From NCBI RefSeq assembly GCF_004134905.2, contig NZ_SDPQ02000002.1:682001-746000 (forward strand): DNA of 64,000 nucleotides, given 5' to 3'. The notes under the pieces were generated by a model, which made no database searches, was not told the origin of the DNA, and saw only the letters and a program-made list of their open reading frames with translations. Each line of letters opens with the position of its first letter. Position 1 is the stretch's first letter. Positions 25,170 to 34,043 of this stretch are shown here, piece after piece. The translations under genes were made by a program, and so were the position numbers. Source of the stretch: Aeromicrobium ginsengisoli. Its GTDB lineage: Bacteria; Actinomycetota; Actinomycetes; Propionibacteriales; Nocardioidaceae.

Positions 25170-26429
25170 ATGGCAAGGTTGACGGATAAGCGCAAACGAG
25201 ACCTGCGGATTGCGCTTGAGTTGTGGCTCCGTGAGCGAGGCGACGCCTTTGGCACGATTGAGCAACTTCCGTCGGGTCGTCTGCGAGCCCGGTACACCGT
25301 GGACTCTGGAAGATTCTCAGCCCCGACGACATACGACAATCTTACCGATGCTCGAGCGTGGTTGGAGGAACAGCGCAAGGCAGTGCTTGGCGGCTACTGG
25401 GTGGATCCAAAGAGGGTGGAGTCGGATGCCCGGCACGCCTCGACCAGCCTTAATGAGCTCTTTGAGATGTACATGGCGGAAGGTGATCTGAAGCCGCGGA
25501 CAAGGGACCTGTACACGTCGCAATGGCGACGTCTCATCGAGCCGACTATAGGCGCCAAATCGGTCGTCACCCTCACGGCGTTGGACGTTGCGGAGTGGCG
25601 TAATGCACTGCCGCCAGCCCCGCGTCAGCGTGAGCAGGCGAATGATCTGCTGCGTGCGGTCTTGAACTTAGCGATTGAGCATGGCCGAATCGCAACAAAT
25701 CCGGCGGTGACCACTCGTCGCAAGACGGCCGCAAGGCGAACACATCGACGCGATCCCGAGCGAACCTTCCGACTAACGCGCGAACAGGTCGCTGCACTGG
25801 CCGACGCGATGCAGCCGAAGTATCGCTTCGCAGTCCTGTTGTCAGCCGGCACAGGTGTGCGGATCGGCGAGCTAGCCGCTCTGCGGCGCAGCGACCTGAC
25901 GATCATTCGCGACAAGGAAGGCAGGATCGTCCGAGCGCGGGTGCGAGTCGAAAGAGCGGTGACTCAGGCTAAGGGTGAGGACGGCAAGTTGAGGACATTC
26001 GAGGGCACACCAAAGACGGATGCTGGAATCCGCACGATCGCGCTGCCTTCTCGTCTGCACGATGAACTGGAAGCGCATCTGTCAGCACATGCGTTGCCAG
26101 GCAGGGATGGCCTCCTGTTCACCAGGCCAAGCGGCGACCACCTGACGCTGAGTGCGATCTACGGGGAGAAGCCCGGCTTGAAGCGTCACGGACGGGGGCG
26201 GAAGCCCACTCCGACTGAGGGCAGAGGATGGTGGCGAGCGCGCGTCGTGGCCGGCGTCCCCAAAGCGCGGTGGCACCTGCTGAGGCACACAGCAATCTCA
26301 GAGGCCGTCGACGCCGGAGCGCGTCCCGCCGACCTGCTCGCTCGCTTCGGGCACACGGACCTATCCACCTCTGCGATCTATCAGCACTCAGCGACGGAAG
26401 CCGACGACAATCTCGCCGACAGGCTGTGA
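25170..26429 (+). CDS. int: site-specific tyrosine recombinase (integrase)
   Basis: A 419-residue phage-type integrase. An arm-binding N-terminal domain is followed by a SAM-like core-binding domain (LNELFEMYMAEGDLKPRTRDLY) and the catalytic domain with TGVRIGEL (Arg231), KTDAGIRT, HLLRHT and GHTDLSTSAIYQH with the nucleophile Tyr404. It would insert and excise the element at the adjacent tRNA 3' end. Codon use is more AT-tolerant than in the fructan genes upstream, in keeping with acquired DNA. Confidence 0.95.
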   Translation: MARLTDKRKRDLRIALELWLRERGDAFGTIEQLPSGRLRARYTVDSGRFSAPTTYDNLTDARAWLEEQRKAVLGGYWVDPKRVESDARHASTSLNELFEMYMAEGDLKPRTRDLYTSQWRRLIEPTIGAKSVVTLTALDVAEWRNALPPAPRQREQANDLLRAVLNLAIEHGRIATNPAVTTRRKTAARRTHRRDPERTFRLTREQVAALADAMQPKYRFAVLLSAGTGVRIGELAALRRSDLTIIRDKEGRIVRARVRVERAVTQAKGEDGKLRTFEGTPKTDAGIRTIALPSRLHDELEAHLSAHALPGRDGLLFTRPSGDHLTLSAIYGEKPGLKRHGRGRKPTPTEGRGWWRARVVAGVPKARWHLLRHTAISEAVDAGARPADLLARFGHTDLSTSAIYQHSATEADDNLADRL

Positions 26430-26594
26430 AGTAGAGGCTGTGGGCTAACCAATCGGTTCGCGGCGAGGCTAGACGGGTGCAGTGACGCCCGAAAGCTGAG
26501 CGGGCGACGAAGGTGCCGCGGATTGCTAGTGGCTACGTTAGGCAATGCCAGAACGGAAATATGGGTGCCGTTGAAATCGACTTTCCGGCTAGGT

Positions 26595-26792
26595 TCATCG
26601 CCAGTTGCCGACCGGCTCCGAGTCAATAAACCGTTCGATCGACTCGATCTTGATCCGCAATGTCTTGCGACCGAGACGCACGGCCTCGAGTTGGCCGCTG
26701 GCAATGTAGCGCCGGACAGTGCGCGGTGAGACTGCGAGTGCTTCCGCAGCGTCGGCGAGCGACACGAGCCGACGTGTGACGGTACTGGTCAT
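26595..26792 (-). CDS. excisionase-like small HTH protein
   Basis: A 65-residue MerR/Xis-type winged-helix protein: LVSLADAAEALAVSPRTVRRYIASGQLEAVRLGRKTLRI, the HTH_17 pattern of excisionases. It lies next to the integrase in the opposite orientation, facing the double-HTH regulator gene. It probably bends DNA at the attachment site to favour excision. Confidence 0.8.
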   Translation of the reverse strand: MTSTVTRRLVSLADAAEALAVSPRTVRRYIASGQLEAVRLGRKTLRIKIESIERFIDSEPVGNWR

Positions 26793-26978
26793 GGTGATCT
26801 CCTGGGTGGTAGCGACCTGGGCGGTCGCCGATGCTCCCCAAGGCCGAGGAGTGGCCGCGAGCGGCCACGTTCGTCGCCATTTTGTCAGGTTTGCCGACCC
26901 CTTAGCGTCGACGAGAGGTTGTACCTGTCAGCGTGTTTGGGCGTGCAGGATCGCGGGCGAGGCGGTTCACGTCGGCTA

Positions 26979-26993
26979 TACGCTAACTGCGTG
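26979..26993 (+). promoter_or_regulatory. putative -10 box and leaderless start of the double-HTH gene
   Basis: A TACGCT (26979-26984, fitting the actinobacterial TANNNT -10) lies 7 bases before the GTG start at 26991, and no Shine-Dalgarno sequence is present, so the mRNA may begin at the start codon. No clear -35 box was found. Confidence 0.4.
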
Positions 26994-27419
26994 ACGAACG
27001 AGGTGGACCCGACAGCGTTGCGCTCTGCTCGTCTCGCAAAGGGCCTGACTCAGAAGCAGCTGAGCGAGACCATCGGCGTCGCTGTCGAAGGCCGAGTTAG
27101 CACCTGGGAGCGCGGCCGGGCGACCCCCCACCCTCATCAGCTCCGGGCTCTTGCTGACGCACTGGGCGTACCCATCAAATCGATGTTGCGCCCCGTAGCC
27201 GACCAGCAGTACAACCTGCGCCGGCTGAGGATCGAGGCCGGCCTCAACCTCGAGGAGCTGGCTGCGCGGATTGACGTGCCAGTCCCGACGCTCAAGCGTT
27301 GGGAGCAAGGTCTGGTGCGGAAGCTGTCGGATCGAGCGCCGACGCGGGCAATCGCACGAGCGCTCGGCGTAGACATCGATCTCGTGCGCGATGCCTTGGA
27401 CCGCAGCTCGCGGGAATAA
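26991..27419 (+). CDS. regulator with two tandem XRE-type HTH domains
   Basis: A 142-residue protein with a first HTH (LRSARLAKGLTQKQLSETIG, ~10-62) and a second (LRRLRIEAGLNLEELAARID, ~72-130), separated by a short linker. There is no effector or protease domain. Its position beside the integration genes and before the pilus locus suggests control of element maintenance or transfer, as with phage-type repressors (inference). I chose the GTG at 26991 because longer frames would add residues with no family match. It has no Shine-Dalgarno site. Confidence 0.82.
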   Translation: MTNEVDPTALRSARLAKGLTQKQLSETIGVAVEGRVSTWERGRATPHPHQLRALADALGVPIKSMLRPVADQQYNLRRLRIEAGLNLEELAARIDVPVPTLKRWEQGLVRKLSDRAPTRAIARALGVDIDLVRDALDRSSRE

Positions 27420-27643
27420 GCGTTGGGCTACGTCAGCCGTGGCGGTGTTGATACTTCTGCCACTGGTGGTTTAGGATCGAAATGTGAAAGATTGGCCACT
27501 CGCCTCGCCTGTTTCGGCCTTGGTCAATAGGGGCTATGTGTCTTCGCTGTGGATTGGAATGCGAAGCAAAAACCGCTGGAAACGCTCTAGCCCCGGCTGG
27601 CAAATATGAGACAGACTGTGTAATAGCAAGGGGGGATCCACCG

Positions 27644-28390
27644 ATGTCGATTTACTCGTCTGCTCGATGTCACGTAACTCAGGTCCGGGAGTCTGACGCC
27701 TTCTCAGAGCGGTATAGGAGACCCGCGGCTCAACCGCCGCAACCCACGATCGAGCCAACCAGTGCCCGCACCCTCGCCGCCTCCGTCGGGAGATCTAGCC
27801 GCAGGCGTCGCGCACCCATTGCAGTGTCAGTAATCGGGGTGGTCCTGATTGCCACTCTGGCCAGCTGCAACGACAGCGAGCCCGACCCTGTGCCCACCGC
27901 AACGAAGTCCGCCACCACGACACCGACATCTACGAAGGCCGCCTGGGAGTCGAAGTACAACGCGAAGGAGATCGCCGCCTACAAAGAGGCGCTTGCTCGC
28001 TATGAGGCCTACTTGAGCGAGTCGCAACCAGTCTGGGCCGCAGGAAGGGCCACCCCAGGAGCCAAGAAGCTCTTCCAGAAGTACTACATCCCGTGGACGG
28101 TGTACTGGAGGCAGCTGCAGCAGTTCGACAAGAGCGACATCCGTATCGCAAGAAACGCAAAGGTCCTCACTTCTGAGCCGACCAGGGTCAAGTTCGGCGG
28201 GGATGGAGCCACCGTCACCATCGAGCAGTGCGTCGACGCCACCAACATCGGCGCCACTCAAGGCGACAAGCCGCTCAAGAACGCGTTCGACAAGCCGCAG
28301 CTGAACGAAATCATCATGTCTCAGGTAGATGGACGCTGGTACTTAACTCAGCTCCCAGCAGCCCCCAAGGATCGGCCGTGCAACGGCTAG
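27644..28390 (+). CDS. membrane-anchored or lipoprotein-like protein at the head of the pilus locus
   Basis: A 248-residue protein I do not recognise. After ~55 polar, basic residues comes a hydrophobic segment ending LIATLASC, which looks like a lipobox but is far from the N terminus, so it may be a plain transmembrane anchor. A Thr/Ser/Pro-rich linker follows, then a domain of about 140 residues (AWESKYNAKEIAAYKEALARYEAYL...). That domain resembles NTF2-like domains found in similar actinobacterial lipoproteins. ATG 27644 follows AAGGGGGGA. It overlaps the next gene by 13 bases and is probably a surface or assembly component of the pilus. Confidence 0.7.
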   Translation: MSIYSSARCHVTQVRESDAFSERYRRPAAQPPQPTIEPTSARTLAASVGRSSRRRRAPIAVSVIGVVLIATLASCNDSEPDPVPTATKSATTTPTSTKAAWESKYNAKEIAAYKEALARYEAYLSESQPVWAAGRATPGAKKLFQKYYIPWTVYWRQLQQFDKSDIRIARNAKVLTSEPTRVKFGGDGATVTIEQCVDATNIGATQGDKPLKNAFDKPQLNEIIMSQVDGRWYLTQLPAAPKDRPCNG

Positions 28391-29244
28391 CCTTCGCGGC
28401 ATCGGCTTTGCTGGTCGTCACGGCGACCTTTCCTTCGATTGCGCGGGCAGACGGAACCTGCCCTCCAGGGACGACCCCTCAGCCAGGCGGGCCAGCTGGA
28501 ACGATCTGCATTCCTGTTGTCGACCCAGGCGGTGGCGGTGGAGGAGGCGGCGGGGGCGGTGGAGGAGGTGGTGGAGGCGGTGGAGACGACGCCTGCGAGT
28601 ACGACGGAATCAGCCCGCAGCCACCGGCTAGCCATCCCGGCTGGGACGGCCATTCCCCGGACGAGGGGACCCTCTACCTCAAGGTCTGCCCAGGCACGGG
28701 CACGCCGACCTACGTATTCGTGCCGAACAACAACCCCCCACCAGATCCTGCGGACCTCGCGCGGCGTGCACTTGGGCAGATGCAACTCGCGACTCCAGGC
28801 GTGCACATGGCACCCAAGCCGCCAGCCAAGACGTATGTCGGTCTGGCCACATGGCTGTGGATGCCCCAGGCTCAGTGGTCGACTCTCAGGAAGTCTGTCG
28901 CCGCAGGTGCTACGAGAGTGACGGTTACGGCCGTGCCCGAGTCGGTCGCATGGGACATGGGACCGGCCACCAAGACATGCTACTCAGCTGGACGCGAGTG
29001 GACGGTCGGAAAGATGCCGAAAGGTTCCAAGACCAGCTGCTCGTACACCTACAAGCAGGTCTCGGACTTCGAGCCTGACAAGAAGTTCAAGGTCGCCGCG
29101 ACGATCACTTACCAAGTCGACTGGACGTGCGCCGGCAACTGCACCATCGACGAAGGCACCCTCGGTCAGGTTCCCGGTCCGACCGGCAGATCGGCAATCC
29201 GAGTAAGCGAACGACAGTCAGTCGTAGTGGGAGGAAACAGCTAA
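28378..29244 (+). CDS. secreted protein with long polyglycine linker
   Basis: A 288-residue protein with a cleavable signal peptide (VQRLAFAASALLVVTATFP...ARA) and a run of about 18 glycines around residues 50-70 that links a short Cys-containing head to a ~190-residue globular domain. The tail has four conserved-looking cysteines (KTCYS, TSCSY, DWTCAGNC), suggesting disulfides. The GTG at 28378 has AAGGAT upstream and overlaps the previous gene. The stop shares its last base with the next start (TAATG). I do not recognise the fold. Its place inside the Tad locus suggests a pilus-associated or surface adhesin-like protein. Confidence 0.7.
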   Translation: MQRLAFAASALLVVTATFPSIARADGTCPPGTTPQPGGPAGTICIPVVDPGGGGGGGGGGGGGGGGGGGDDACEYDGISPQPPASHPGWDGHSPDEGTLYLKVCPGTGTPTYVFVPNNNPPPDPADLARRALGQMQLATPGVHMAPKPPAKTYVGLATWLWMPQAQWSTLRKSVAAGATRVTVTAVPESVAWDMGPATKTCYSAGREWTVGKMPKGSKTSCSYTYKQVSDFEPDKKFKVAATITYQVDWTCAGNCTIDEGTLGQVPGPTGRSAIRVSERQSVVVGGNS

Positions 29245-29954
29245 TGGCTACTTTGGTGGATCGCAAGAGCGCGAAGCGGGGGAGTGACAGCCCCGCTTCG
29301 ATCCTGGCCGGGAGACGGGTCGACGACCGCTCCCTGCGGACGAGGCCGAAACGAACCGGGTTGCTCGTCGCGGCCGCGCTCATGGTTGTTGTCTTCGGCC
29401 TCGGCTTCGCGTTGCTGCTGTCGCAGGCTGGCGAGAAGACGTCCGTCCTGACGATTCGCGAACCCGTGTCCAAAGGCCAAGTCGTCGAGCGCGAGAACTT
29501 GGCCCCCAAGCAGGTGTCGGGTGCAGCTGGTGCGATTGAAACAGCTGACGCCGGAACCGTGATCGGTAAGACCGCTGCCGTGGACCTAGTTGCGGGGCAG
29601 ATCCTGAACCGCGACATGATCACCGGCGACCCCATCCCAGGCAAGGGCAAAGCCACAGTCGGCCTATCGCTCGATCCGTCCCGGGTCCCTTCAGCCGGTC
29701 TCAAGCCGGGCAGCGTCGTCAACGTGGTCGCTGTGCCAGACGGCGAGAGCGGCGGCCCGGAGGACGCGCTCAACACACCACCATTGTTGGCTGAGGCCGC
29801 GGAGGTCTACTCCGTCGACGGCGCTGCGAAGGAAGGCGGCGGGCTGCTCGTCACGCTCATCGTCGACGCAAGTGAATCGGCCAGGCTCGCCGCCTACTCG
29901 ACCAGCAACCGCGTGGCGGTCGTGGAGACCTCTGCCTCAGATGAGGCTCAGTGA
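29244..29954 (+). CDS. SAF-domain protein, CpaB/RcpC-like pilus assembly component
   Basis: A 236-residue protein with a basic cytoplasmic tail, one transmembrane helix (~40-60) and an external SAF domain (VLTIREPVSKGQVVERENLAPKQV, then GKTAAVDLVAGQIL). In Tad systems CpaB/RcpC proteins with this layout guide pilus export across the envelope. The ATG shares one base with the upstream stop (TAATG). A single-membrane actinobacterium has no secretin, and none is found here. Confidence 0.85.
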   Translation: MATLVDRKSAKRGSDSPASILAGRRVDDRSLRTRPKRTGLLVAAALMVVVFGLGFALLLSQAGEKTSVLTIREPVSKGQVVERENLAPKQVSGAAGAIETADAGTVIGKTAAVDLVAGQILNRDMITGDPIPGKGKATVGLSLDPSRVPSAGLKPGSVVNVVAVPDGESGGPEDALNTPPLLAEAAEVYSVDGAAKEGGGLLVTLIVDASESARLAAYSTSNRVAVVETSASDEAQ

Positions 29955-30724
29955 TGTTGGTTTCTGTCTGCTCGAGCAAAGGAGCGCCGGGTGTCACCTC
30001 GACGGCGCTGACCTTGGCCGCGGTGTGGCCGCGGCCGGTGGTGCTCGTCGAGGCCGATCTCACTGGCGGAGACCTGGCATTCCGTTGCCGCTCTGCTAGC
30101 GGTGGTCCGCTGTCGGCGACGCCGAACCTGCTGGGTGTAGCGGCAGCTGTGGGCGGAACCAGTGGCGGTGTCCTAGTGGAGTTCGGCCAGGAGCTCGCCT
30201 GCGGGGTGCGGATCATCCAGGGTGTCGCCTCAGCTGCCCAAGGTCGCGGACTGGCTAGTCTTTGGGGTCCGATCGCTCATGCGTGCGTTGAGGCCGACGT
30301 CGACGTGATCGCCGACCTGGGACGACTGGACCGCAGTACCGCCACCCTGCCGTTGGCGGCCGCCTCCGACCGGCTCCTGGTTGTCGGAACCCCATCCTTG
30401 GAGTCGGTGATACACACCCGCGAGACGCTCATGGAGCTCGCTGGCGCACTCGGGCCGGACCTGTCGGGCGTACGGTTAGTCCCGATCATCATCGGCGCAT
30501 CCCGTCACGCGCAGGCGGATCGAGCCGACGTCGACCAGGTGATGGCCGCAGCCGGCGTCCTGGCCGGCTCCGCGATGCACCTACCGCTGGACCGCCCAGC
30601 CCTGGCGCGTCTGGAAGGCGGCGACGCCCCGAGCGGCCGACTGGCCAAGACGCTGCTGACGCGCGCAGCTCAGGGCGTCGCAGGCGAGATCTCACAGACC
30701 AGGGCGATGGGAGTTCGCTCATGA
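29954..30724 (+). CDS. TadZ/CpaE-like MinD-superfamily P-loop protein
   Basis: A 256-residue protein of the MinD/ParA superfamily with a deviant phosphate loop, CSSKGAPGVTSTALTLA, in which the signature lysine (KG...) is present but the usual second lysine of GKT is a valine. Other motifs include VVLVEADL and DVIADLGRL. TadZ/CpaE proteins place the pilus machine at the cell pole and many lack a canonical Walker A. The ATG at 29954 joins the upstream stop (TGATG); GTG 29951 is an alternative start. Confidence 0.82.
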   Translation: MLVSVCSSKGAPGVTSTALTLAAVWPRPVVLVEADLTGGDLAFRCRSASGGPLSATPNLLGVAAAVGGTSGGVLVEFGQELACGVRIIQGVASAAQGRGLASLWGPIAHACVEADVDVIADLGRLDRSTATLPLAAASDRLLVVGTPSLESVIHTRETLMELAGALGPDLSGVRLVPIIIGASRHAQADRADVDQVMAAAGVLAGSAMHLPLDRPALARLEGGDAPSGRLAKTLLTRAAQGVAGEISQTRAMGVRS

Positions 30725-32034
30725 TCGACATGGACTTGGTCAGGACCCTTCACCAAGCCGTCGGTGACCGCATCCAGCTGGAGCAGAACCGCCGACGCTC
30801 AAACGGTACGTCCCCCCTCGCCGGCGAAGCTGAACGGCAGTTCGCTCGAGCTGCCATCGGCGACATGGTCCGCGCCCACAACGAAGCCCGGCTCAGCCGC
30901 GGCGAGCAAGTCATGGACCGCGAGGTCGACGCGGAGATCTCCGACGCCATCTTCGCCCGTATCTTCGGAGCCGGCCGGCTGCAGAGGCTCCTGGATGACG
31001 ACGAGATCGAGAACATCGACATCAACGGTTGTGACGAGGTCTGGGTCACCCGCACCGATGGCAAGTTCCGCATGGAAGAGCCGATCGCGGAATCCGATGA
31101 GGAGCTGATCGAGCTCGTTCAGACCCTCGGCTCGTATGCCGGTTTGTCCTCTCGCCCGTTCGACTCGGCCAATCCCACTCTGGATTTGAAGTTGCCTGAC
31201 GGGTCGCGCCTCGCCGCGACCATGTCCGTGACCGCACGCCCCCAGGTGTCTGTTCGCCGTCACCGATTCAAGAAGGTCGAGTTTTCCGACCTCATCGGCA
31301 ACGGCACCCTCAGCGCAGAGGTTGCCGAGTTCCTGACCGCTGTCGTCAAGGCCCGGTTCAATGTGGTCATCGCTGGCAGCATGAACGCGGGCAAAACGAC
31401 GCTGTTGCGGGCTCTCGCTGCTGAGATCGGCCCGGAGGAACGGCTCATCACAGTTGAGAACGCGCTCGAGCTGGGACTGAAGGCCGACGTCGAGCGCCAC
31501 CCCAACTGCGTCGAGCTGGAGACCCGGTCGGCCAACCCAGAAGGCCACGGCGAGATCGCGCTCCCAGAGCTGCTGCGCAGGACGCTTCGCATGAACGCCT
31601 CACGTGTCATCGTCGGCGAGGTCCTCGGGCCGGAGATCGTGGTCATGCTGAACGCAATGACCCAGGGCAACGACGGGTCGCTGTCGACCATCCACAGCCG
31701 CTCGGCACGTGACGTGTTCGGCCGCATCTCCACCTACGCGCAGCAGGCCCACAGCCTGTCCCGCGACGTGGTGCACGAGATGATCGCCGGCGCGATCGAC
31801 TTCGTCGTCTACGTCTCTCAGGACCGGGTCACGGGTCGGCGCACGGTGCAGACAATCCTTGAGGTCAACGGCTATGACGCACAGGTCGGTGTGGCTGCCT
31901 CGGAGATCTTCGCGCCGGACCATGAGGGCCACGCGGTGCGGGTGCCCGACATCGCGATCGCCAGGTCAGCGCAGCTGATGGCCGTTGGTTGGCAGCCACG
32001 CACCGGCTCTACTGAGACCAGGTGGTCGGCATGA
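30721..32034 (+). CDS. tadA: TadA/CpaF-type secretion ATPase
   Basis: A 437-residue type II/IV secretion ATPase. The catalytic domain has Walker A IAGSMNAGKTTLLRAL at about residues 216-231, an Asp-box-like ERLITVENALELGL, and Walker B/His-box segments (ASRVIVGEVLGPEIVVMLNAMTQG, GSLSTIHSRSARD). Preceding sequence DDDEIENIDINGCDEVWV is typical of the N-terminal domain. It drives pilin extrusion. The gene overlaps its neighbours on both sides by four bases, as part of an operon with tadZ, tadB and tadC. Confidence 0.95.
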   Translation: MIDMDLVRTLHQAVGDRIQLEQNRRRSNGTSPLAGEAERQFARAAIGDMVRAHNEARLSRGEQVMDREVDAEISDAIFARIFGAGRLQRLLDDDEIENIDINGCDEVWVTRTDGKFRMEEPIAESDEELIELVQTLGSYAGLSSRPFDSANPTLDLKLPDGSRLAATMSVTARPQVSVRRHRFKKVEFSDLIGNGTLSAEVAEFLTAVVKARFNVVIAGSMNAGKTTLLRALAAEIGPEERLITVENALELGLKADVERHPNCVELETRSANPEGHGEIALPELLRRTLRMNASRVIVGEVLGPEIVVMLNAMTQGNDGSLSTIHSRSARDVFGRISTYAQQAHSLSRDVVHEMIAGAIDFVVYVSQDRVTGRRTVQTILEVNGYDAQVGVAASEIFAPDHEGHAVRVPDIAIARSAQLMAVGWQPRTGSTETRWSA

Positions 32035-32930
32035 CCGATGACGCGCTGCTGGGCCTGTTGCTCGGCGTCGGCATGGCTGGCGGGATCGTCCTGGTGGTCG
32101 CCGCATGGAACGGGTGGCTTTCCGAAAGGAGCGCCCACTCGACCAAGCGCACCGAGCTCCTCTCACGCTGGAGCCGGGAAGTACGTCGACGTGCAGCCAT
32201 CGCCGCGGCGGTCGCGGCCGTGGTCGGCCTGGTCACCAGGTGGCCGATCGCGGTCATCGCGGCCGGTGTGCTGACCTGGTTGTGGCCCGCGATGTTCGGA
32301 GGGGCTAAGGCCAGCGCTGCTCAGCTGGAGCGGTTGGAAGGCGTGGCGACCTGGACTGAGTCATTGCGTGACACCATCGCCGGCAGCATCGGCCTGGAAC
32401 AGGCCATCACCCACTCACTTGACGCCGCGCCTGCGATCGTCCAGGCGCCGTTGCAGAGGCTGGTCGGACGGCTTCGGGCCCACGTGCCCCTGCCGCTGGC
32501 TCTGAGCGGATTCGCCGAAGAGTTTGACGACGCCTCGGTCGACCTGGTCGCCGCGGCGCTGATCCTGAACTCTCGTCTCCGCGGCTCCGGACTCGTGGGC
32601 ACGTTGACGGCACTGGCGGACAGCGCGCGCGAGGAGCTCGAGATGCGCCGCAAGATTGAAGAGGGCCGCAAGGTCCTGCGCCGGGCAGCGGCGATCATCG
32701 TCGGCGTCACCGCGGCGTTCGCCGGCGGGTTGGTCCTGTTCTCGCGCACCTATGTGGAGCCGTACTCCACGCCAGGAGGTCAAGTGATGCTCGCGATCGT
32801 CATCGGCGTCTTCGCCACAGGGTTCATCTGGATCAAGAAGGCATCTGGCGCCAAGACTCCCGAGCGGTTCCTGGCCGGGGCTGACCAGCTCGCGGCAGCT
32901 ACGGCGACTGTGGGGGGTGAGCGCCGATGA
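32031..32930 (+). CDS. tadB: TadB-like inner-membrane platform protein
   Basis: A 299-residue protein of the T2SSF family with membrane segments near the N terminus (~5-27, ~60-95) and the C terminus (~225-270), and a cytoplasmic GspF-like domain between (ESLRDTIAGSIGLEQAITHSL). It forms the platform with TadC on which the TadA ATPase turns. The start is the ATG at 32031 overlapping the tadA stop (ATGA). A few extra in-frame codons upstream lie inside tadA. Confidence 0.9.
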   Translation: MTDDALLGLLLGVGMAGGIVLVVAAWNGWLSERSAHSTKRTELLSRWSREVRRRAAIAAAVAAVVGLVTRWPIAVIAAGVLTWLWPAMFGGAKASAAQLERLEGVATWTESLRDTIAGSIGLEQAITHSLDAAPAIVQAPLQRLVGRLRAHVPLPLALSGFAEEFDDASVDLVAAALILNSRLRGSGLVGTLTALADSAREELEMRRKIEEGRKVLRRAAAIIVGVTAAFAGGLVLFSRTYVEPYSTPGGQVMLAIVIGVFATGFIWIKKASGAKTPERFLAGADQLAAATATVGGERR

Positions 32931-33823
32931 CGCTCGCGATCCTGTGCGGTGCCGGCTTCGGCGTCGCCCTGCTGCTGCTGGTGCTGGTACTCGTCCCGCC
33001 GCGTACCGATCTTGCGGCCGCGGTGGGACGTTGGGAGTCCCAGCGCCAGTACAAACCCACCGCGACAGCCGTCGAGGCCGCAGCGGACCTCAGGGCACGG
33101 TTGGGGGAGTACCTCGTGCGCGAGCTTCGACAGCGCGGGATCTCGATGTCCAAGGTCCGCACCGATCTGGAGCTCGTCGGTAAGACGCTCGAGGAGCACC
33201 TGACCCGCAAGGTTCTCCTCGCCGTGTTCGGACTGGCGCTGCCGACCCTGCTGAACGCCACCTTGGCCCTGGCTGGCCTGCACATGCCCTGGTCCATCCC
33301 GGCACTATTCGGACTCTGCCTCGCCGCGGTGTTCTTCGTGCTGCCCGACGTCGCCGTAGCCCAGGAAGCTCGCGCACGTCGCGACGATCTGCGCCGGGCG
33401 CTGTCGTGCTACCTCGACCTGGTCTCGATGAGCCTCGCCGGCGGCCGCGGCATCCCCGAAGCGCTGCCCACCGCGGCGCAGATCGGCCAGGGCTGGGCAT
33501 TCGAGCTCATCGCCGAAACCATCTCGCGAGCCCGCTACGCCGGCACCACACCGTGGGAGGCTTTCGCCGACCTCGGCACCCGGATCGACCTGCCGGAGCT
33601 TCGAGATCTCGGCGGGGCATTGACGCTGGTGGCCGACGACGGCGCGAAGGTCCGCCAGTCGCTGACCGCCCGTGCAGCCACTCAACGCCGGCGTCAGCTG
33701 GCCGAGGCCGAGGGTCACGCCGAGAAGGGCGACCAGTCGATCGGCATCGCCCAAGTCGTCCTGGCGATCGGATTCCTGCTGTTTCTGTCCTACCCGGCCG
33801 TCATCAACGTCCTAGTTCTCTAA
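32927..33823 (+). CDS. tadC: TadC-like inner-membrane platform protein
   Basis: A 298-residue T2SSF-family protein with an N-terminal membrane helix, two central segments (~85-145) and a C-terminal helix. The cytoplasmic domain contains DLVSMSLAGGRGIPEALPTAAQIG, the conserved GspF-type helix turn. It partners TadB. Four-base overlap with tadB and a 22-base gap before the pilin gene with its own ribosome site (GAAGGGGATC). Confidence 0.9.
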   Translation: MTLAILCGAGFGVALLLLVLVLVPPRTDLAAAVGRWESQRQYKPTATAVEAAADLRARLGEYLVRELRQRGISMSKVRTDLELVGKTLEEHLTRKVLLAVFGLALPTLLNATLALAGLHMPWSIPALFGLCLAAVFFVLPDVAVAQEARARRDDLRRALSCYLDLVSMSLAGGRGIPEALPTAAQIGQGWAFELIAETISRARYAGTTPWEAFADLGTRIDLPELRDLGGALTLVADDGAKVRQSLTARAATQRRRQLAEAEGHAEKGDQSIGIAQVVLAIGFLLFLSYPAVINVLVL

Positions 33824-33845
33824 CACCACCACGAAGGGGATCACC

Positions 33846-34037
33846 ATGATCGAAGTCCAAGTGTTGAAGGCCTGGCTCTTGGCCAAGGCCGACGAACAGG
33901 TGCAGCGGCGTGATGAGCGCGGCGACATCACCCAGACCGTCATCCTCGTCGCGCTGTTTGCCGCCGCGGCGATCGCCATCTCCGCGATCATCATCAACAA
34001 GTTCACCGGCAAGGCCAACTCCATCCCGACTGGCTGA
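33846..34037 (+). CDS. Flp-like small pilin
   Basis: A 63-residue protein with a charged leader, then DERGDITQTVILVALFAAAAIAISAIIINKF. A Gly followed by a long hydrophobic helix is the layout of class IVb pilins, cut by a prepilin peptidase after the glycine. Directly downstream of TadC it is the best candidate for the major subunit of the pilus. No prepilin peptidase gene is seen in the window, so one must be supplied elsewhere. The final residues are short and polar. Confidence 0.82.
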   Translation: MIEVQVLKAWLLAKADEQVQRRDERGDITQTVILVALFAAAAIAISAIIINKFTGKANSIPTG

Positions 34038-34043
34038 ACACTG

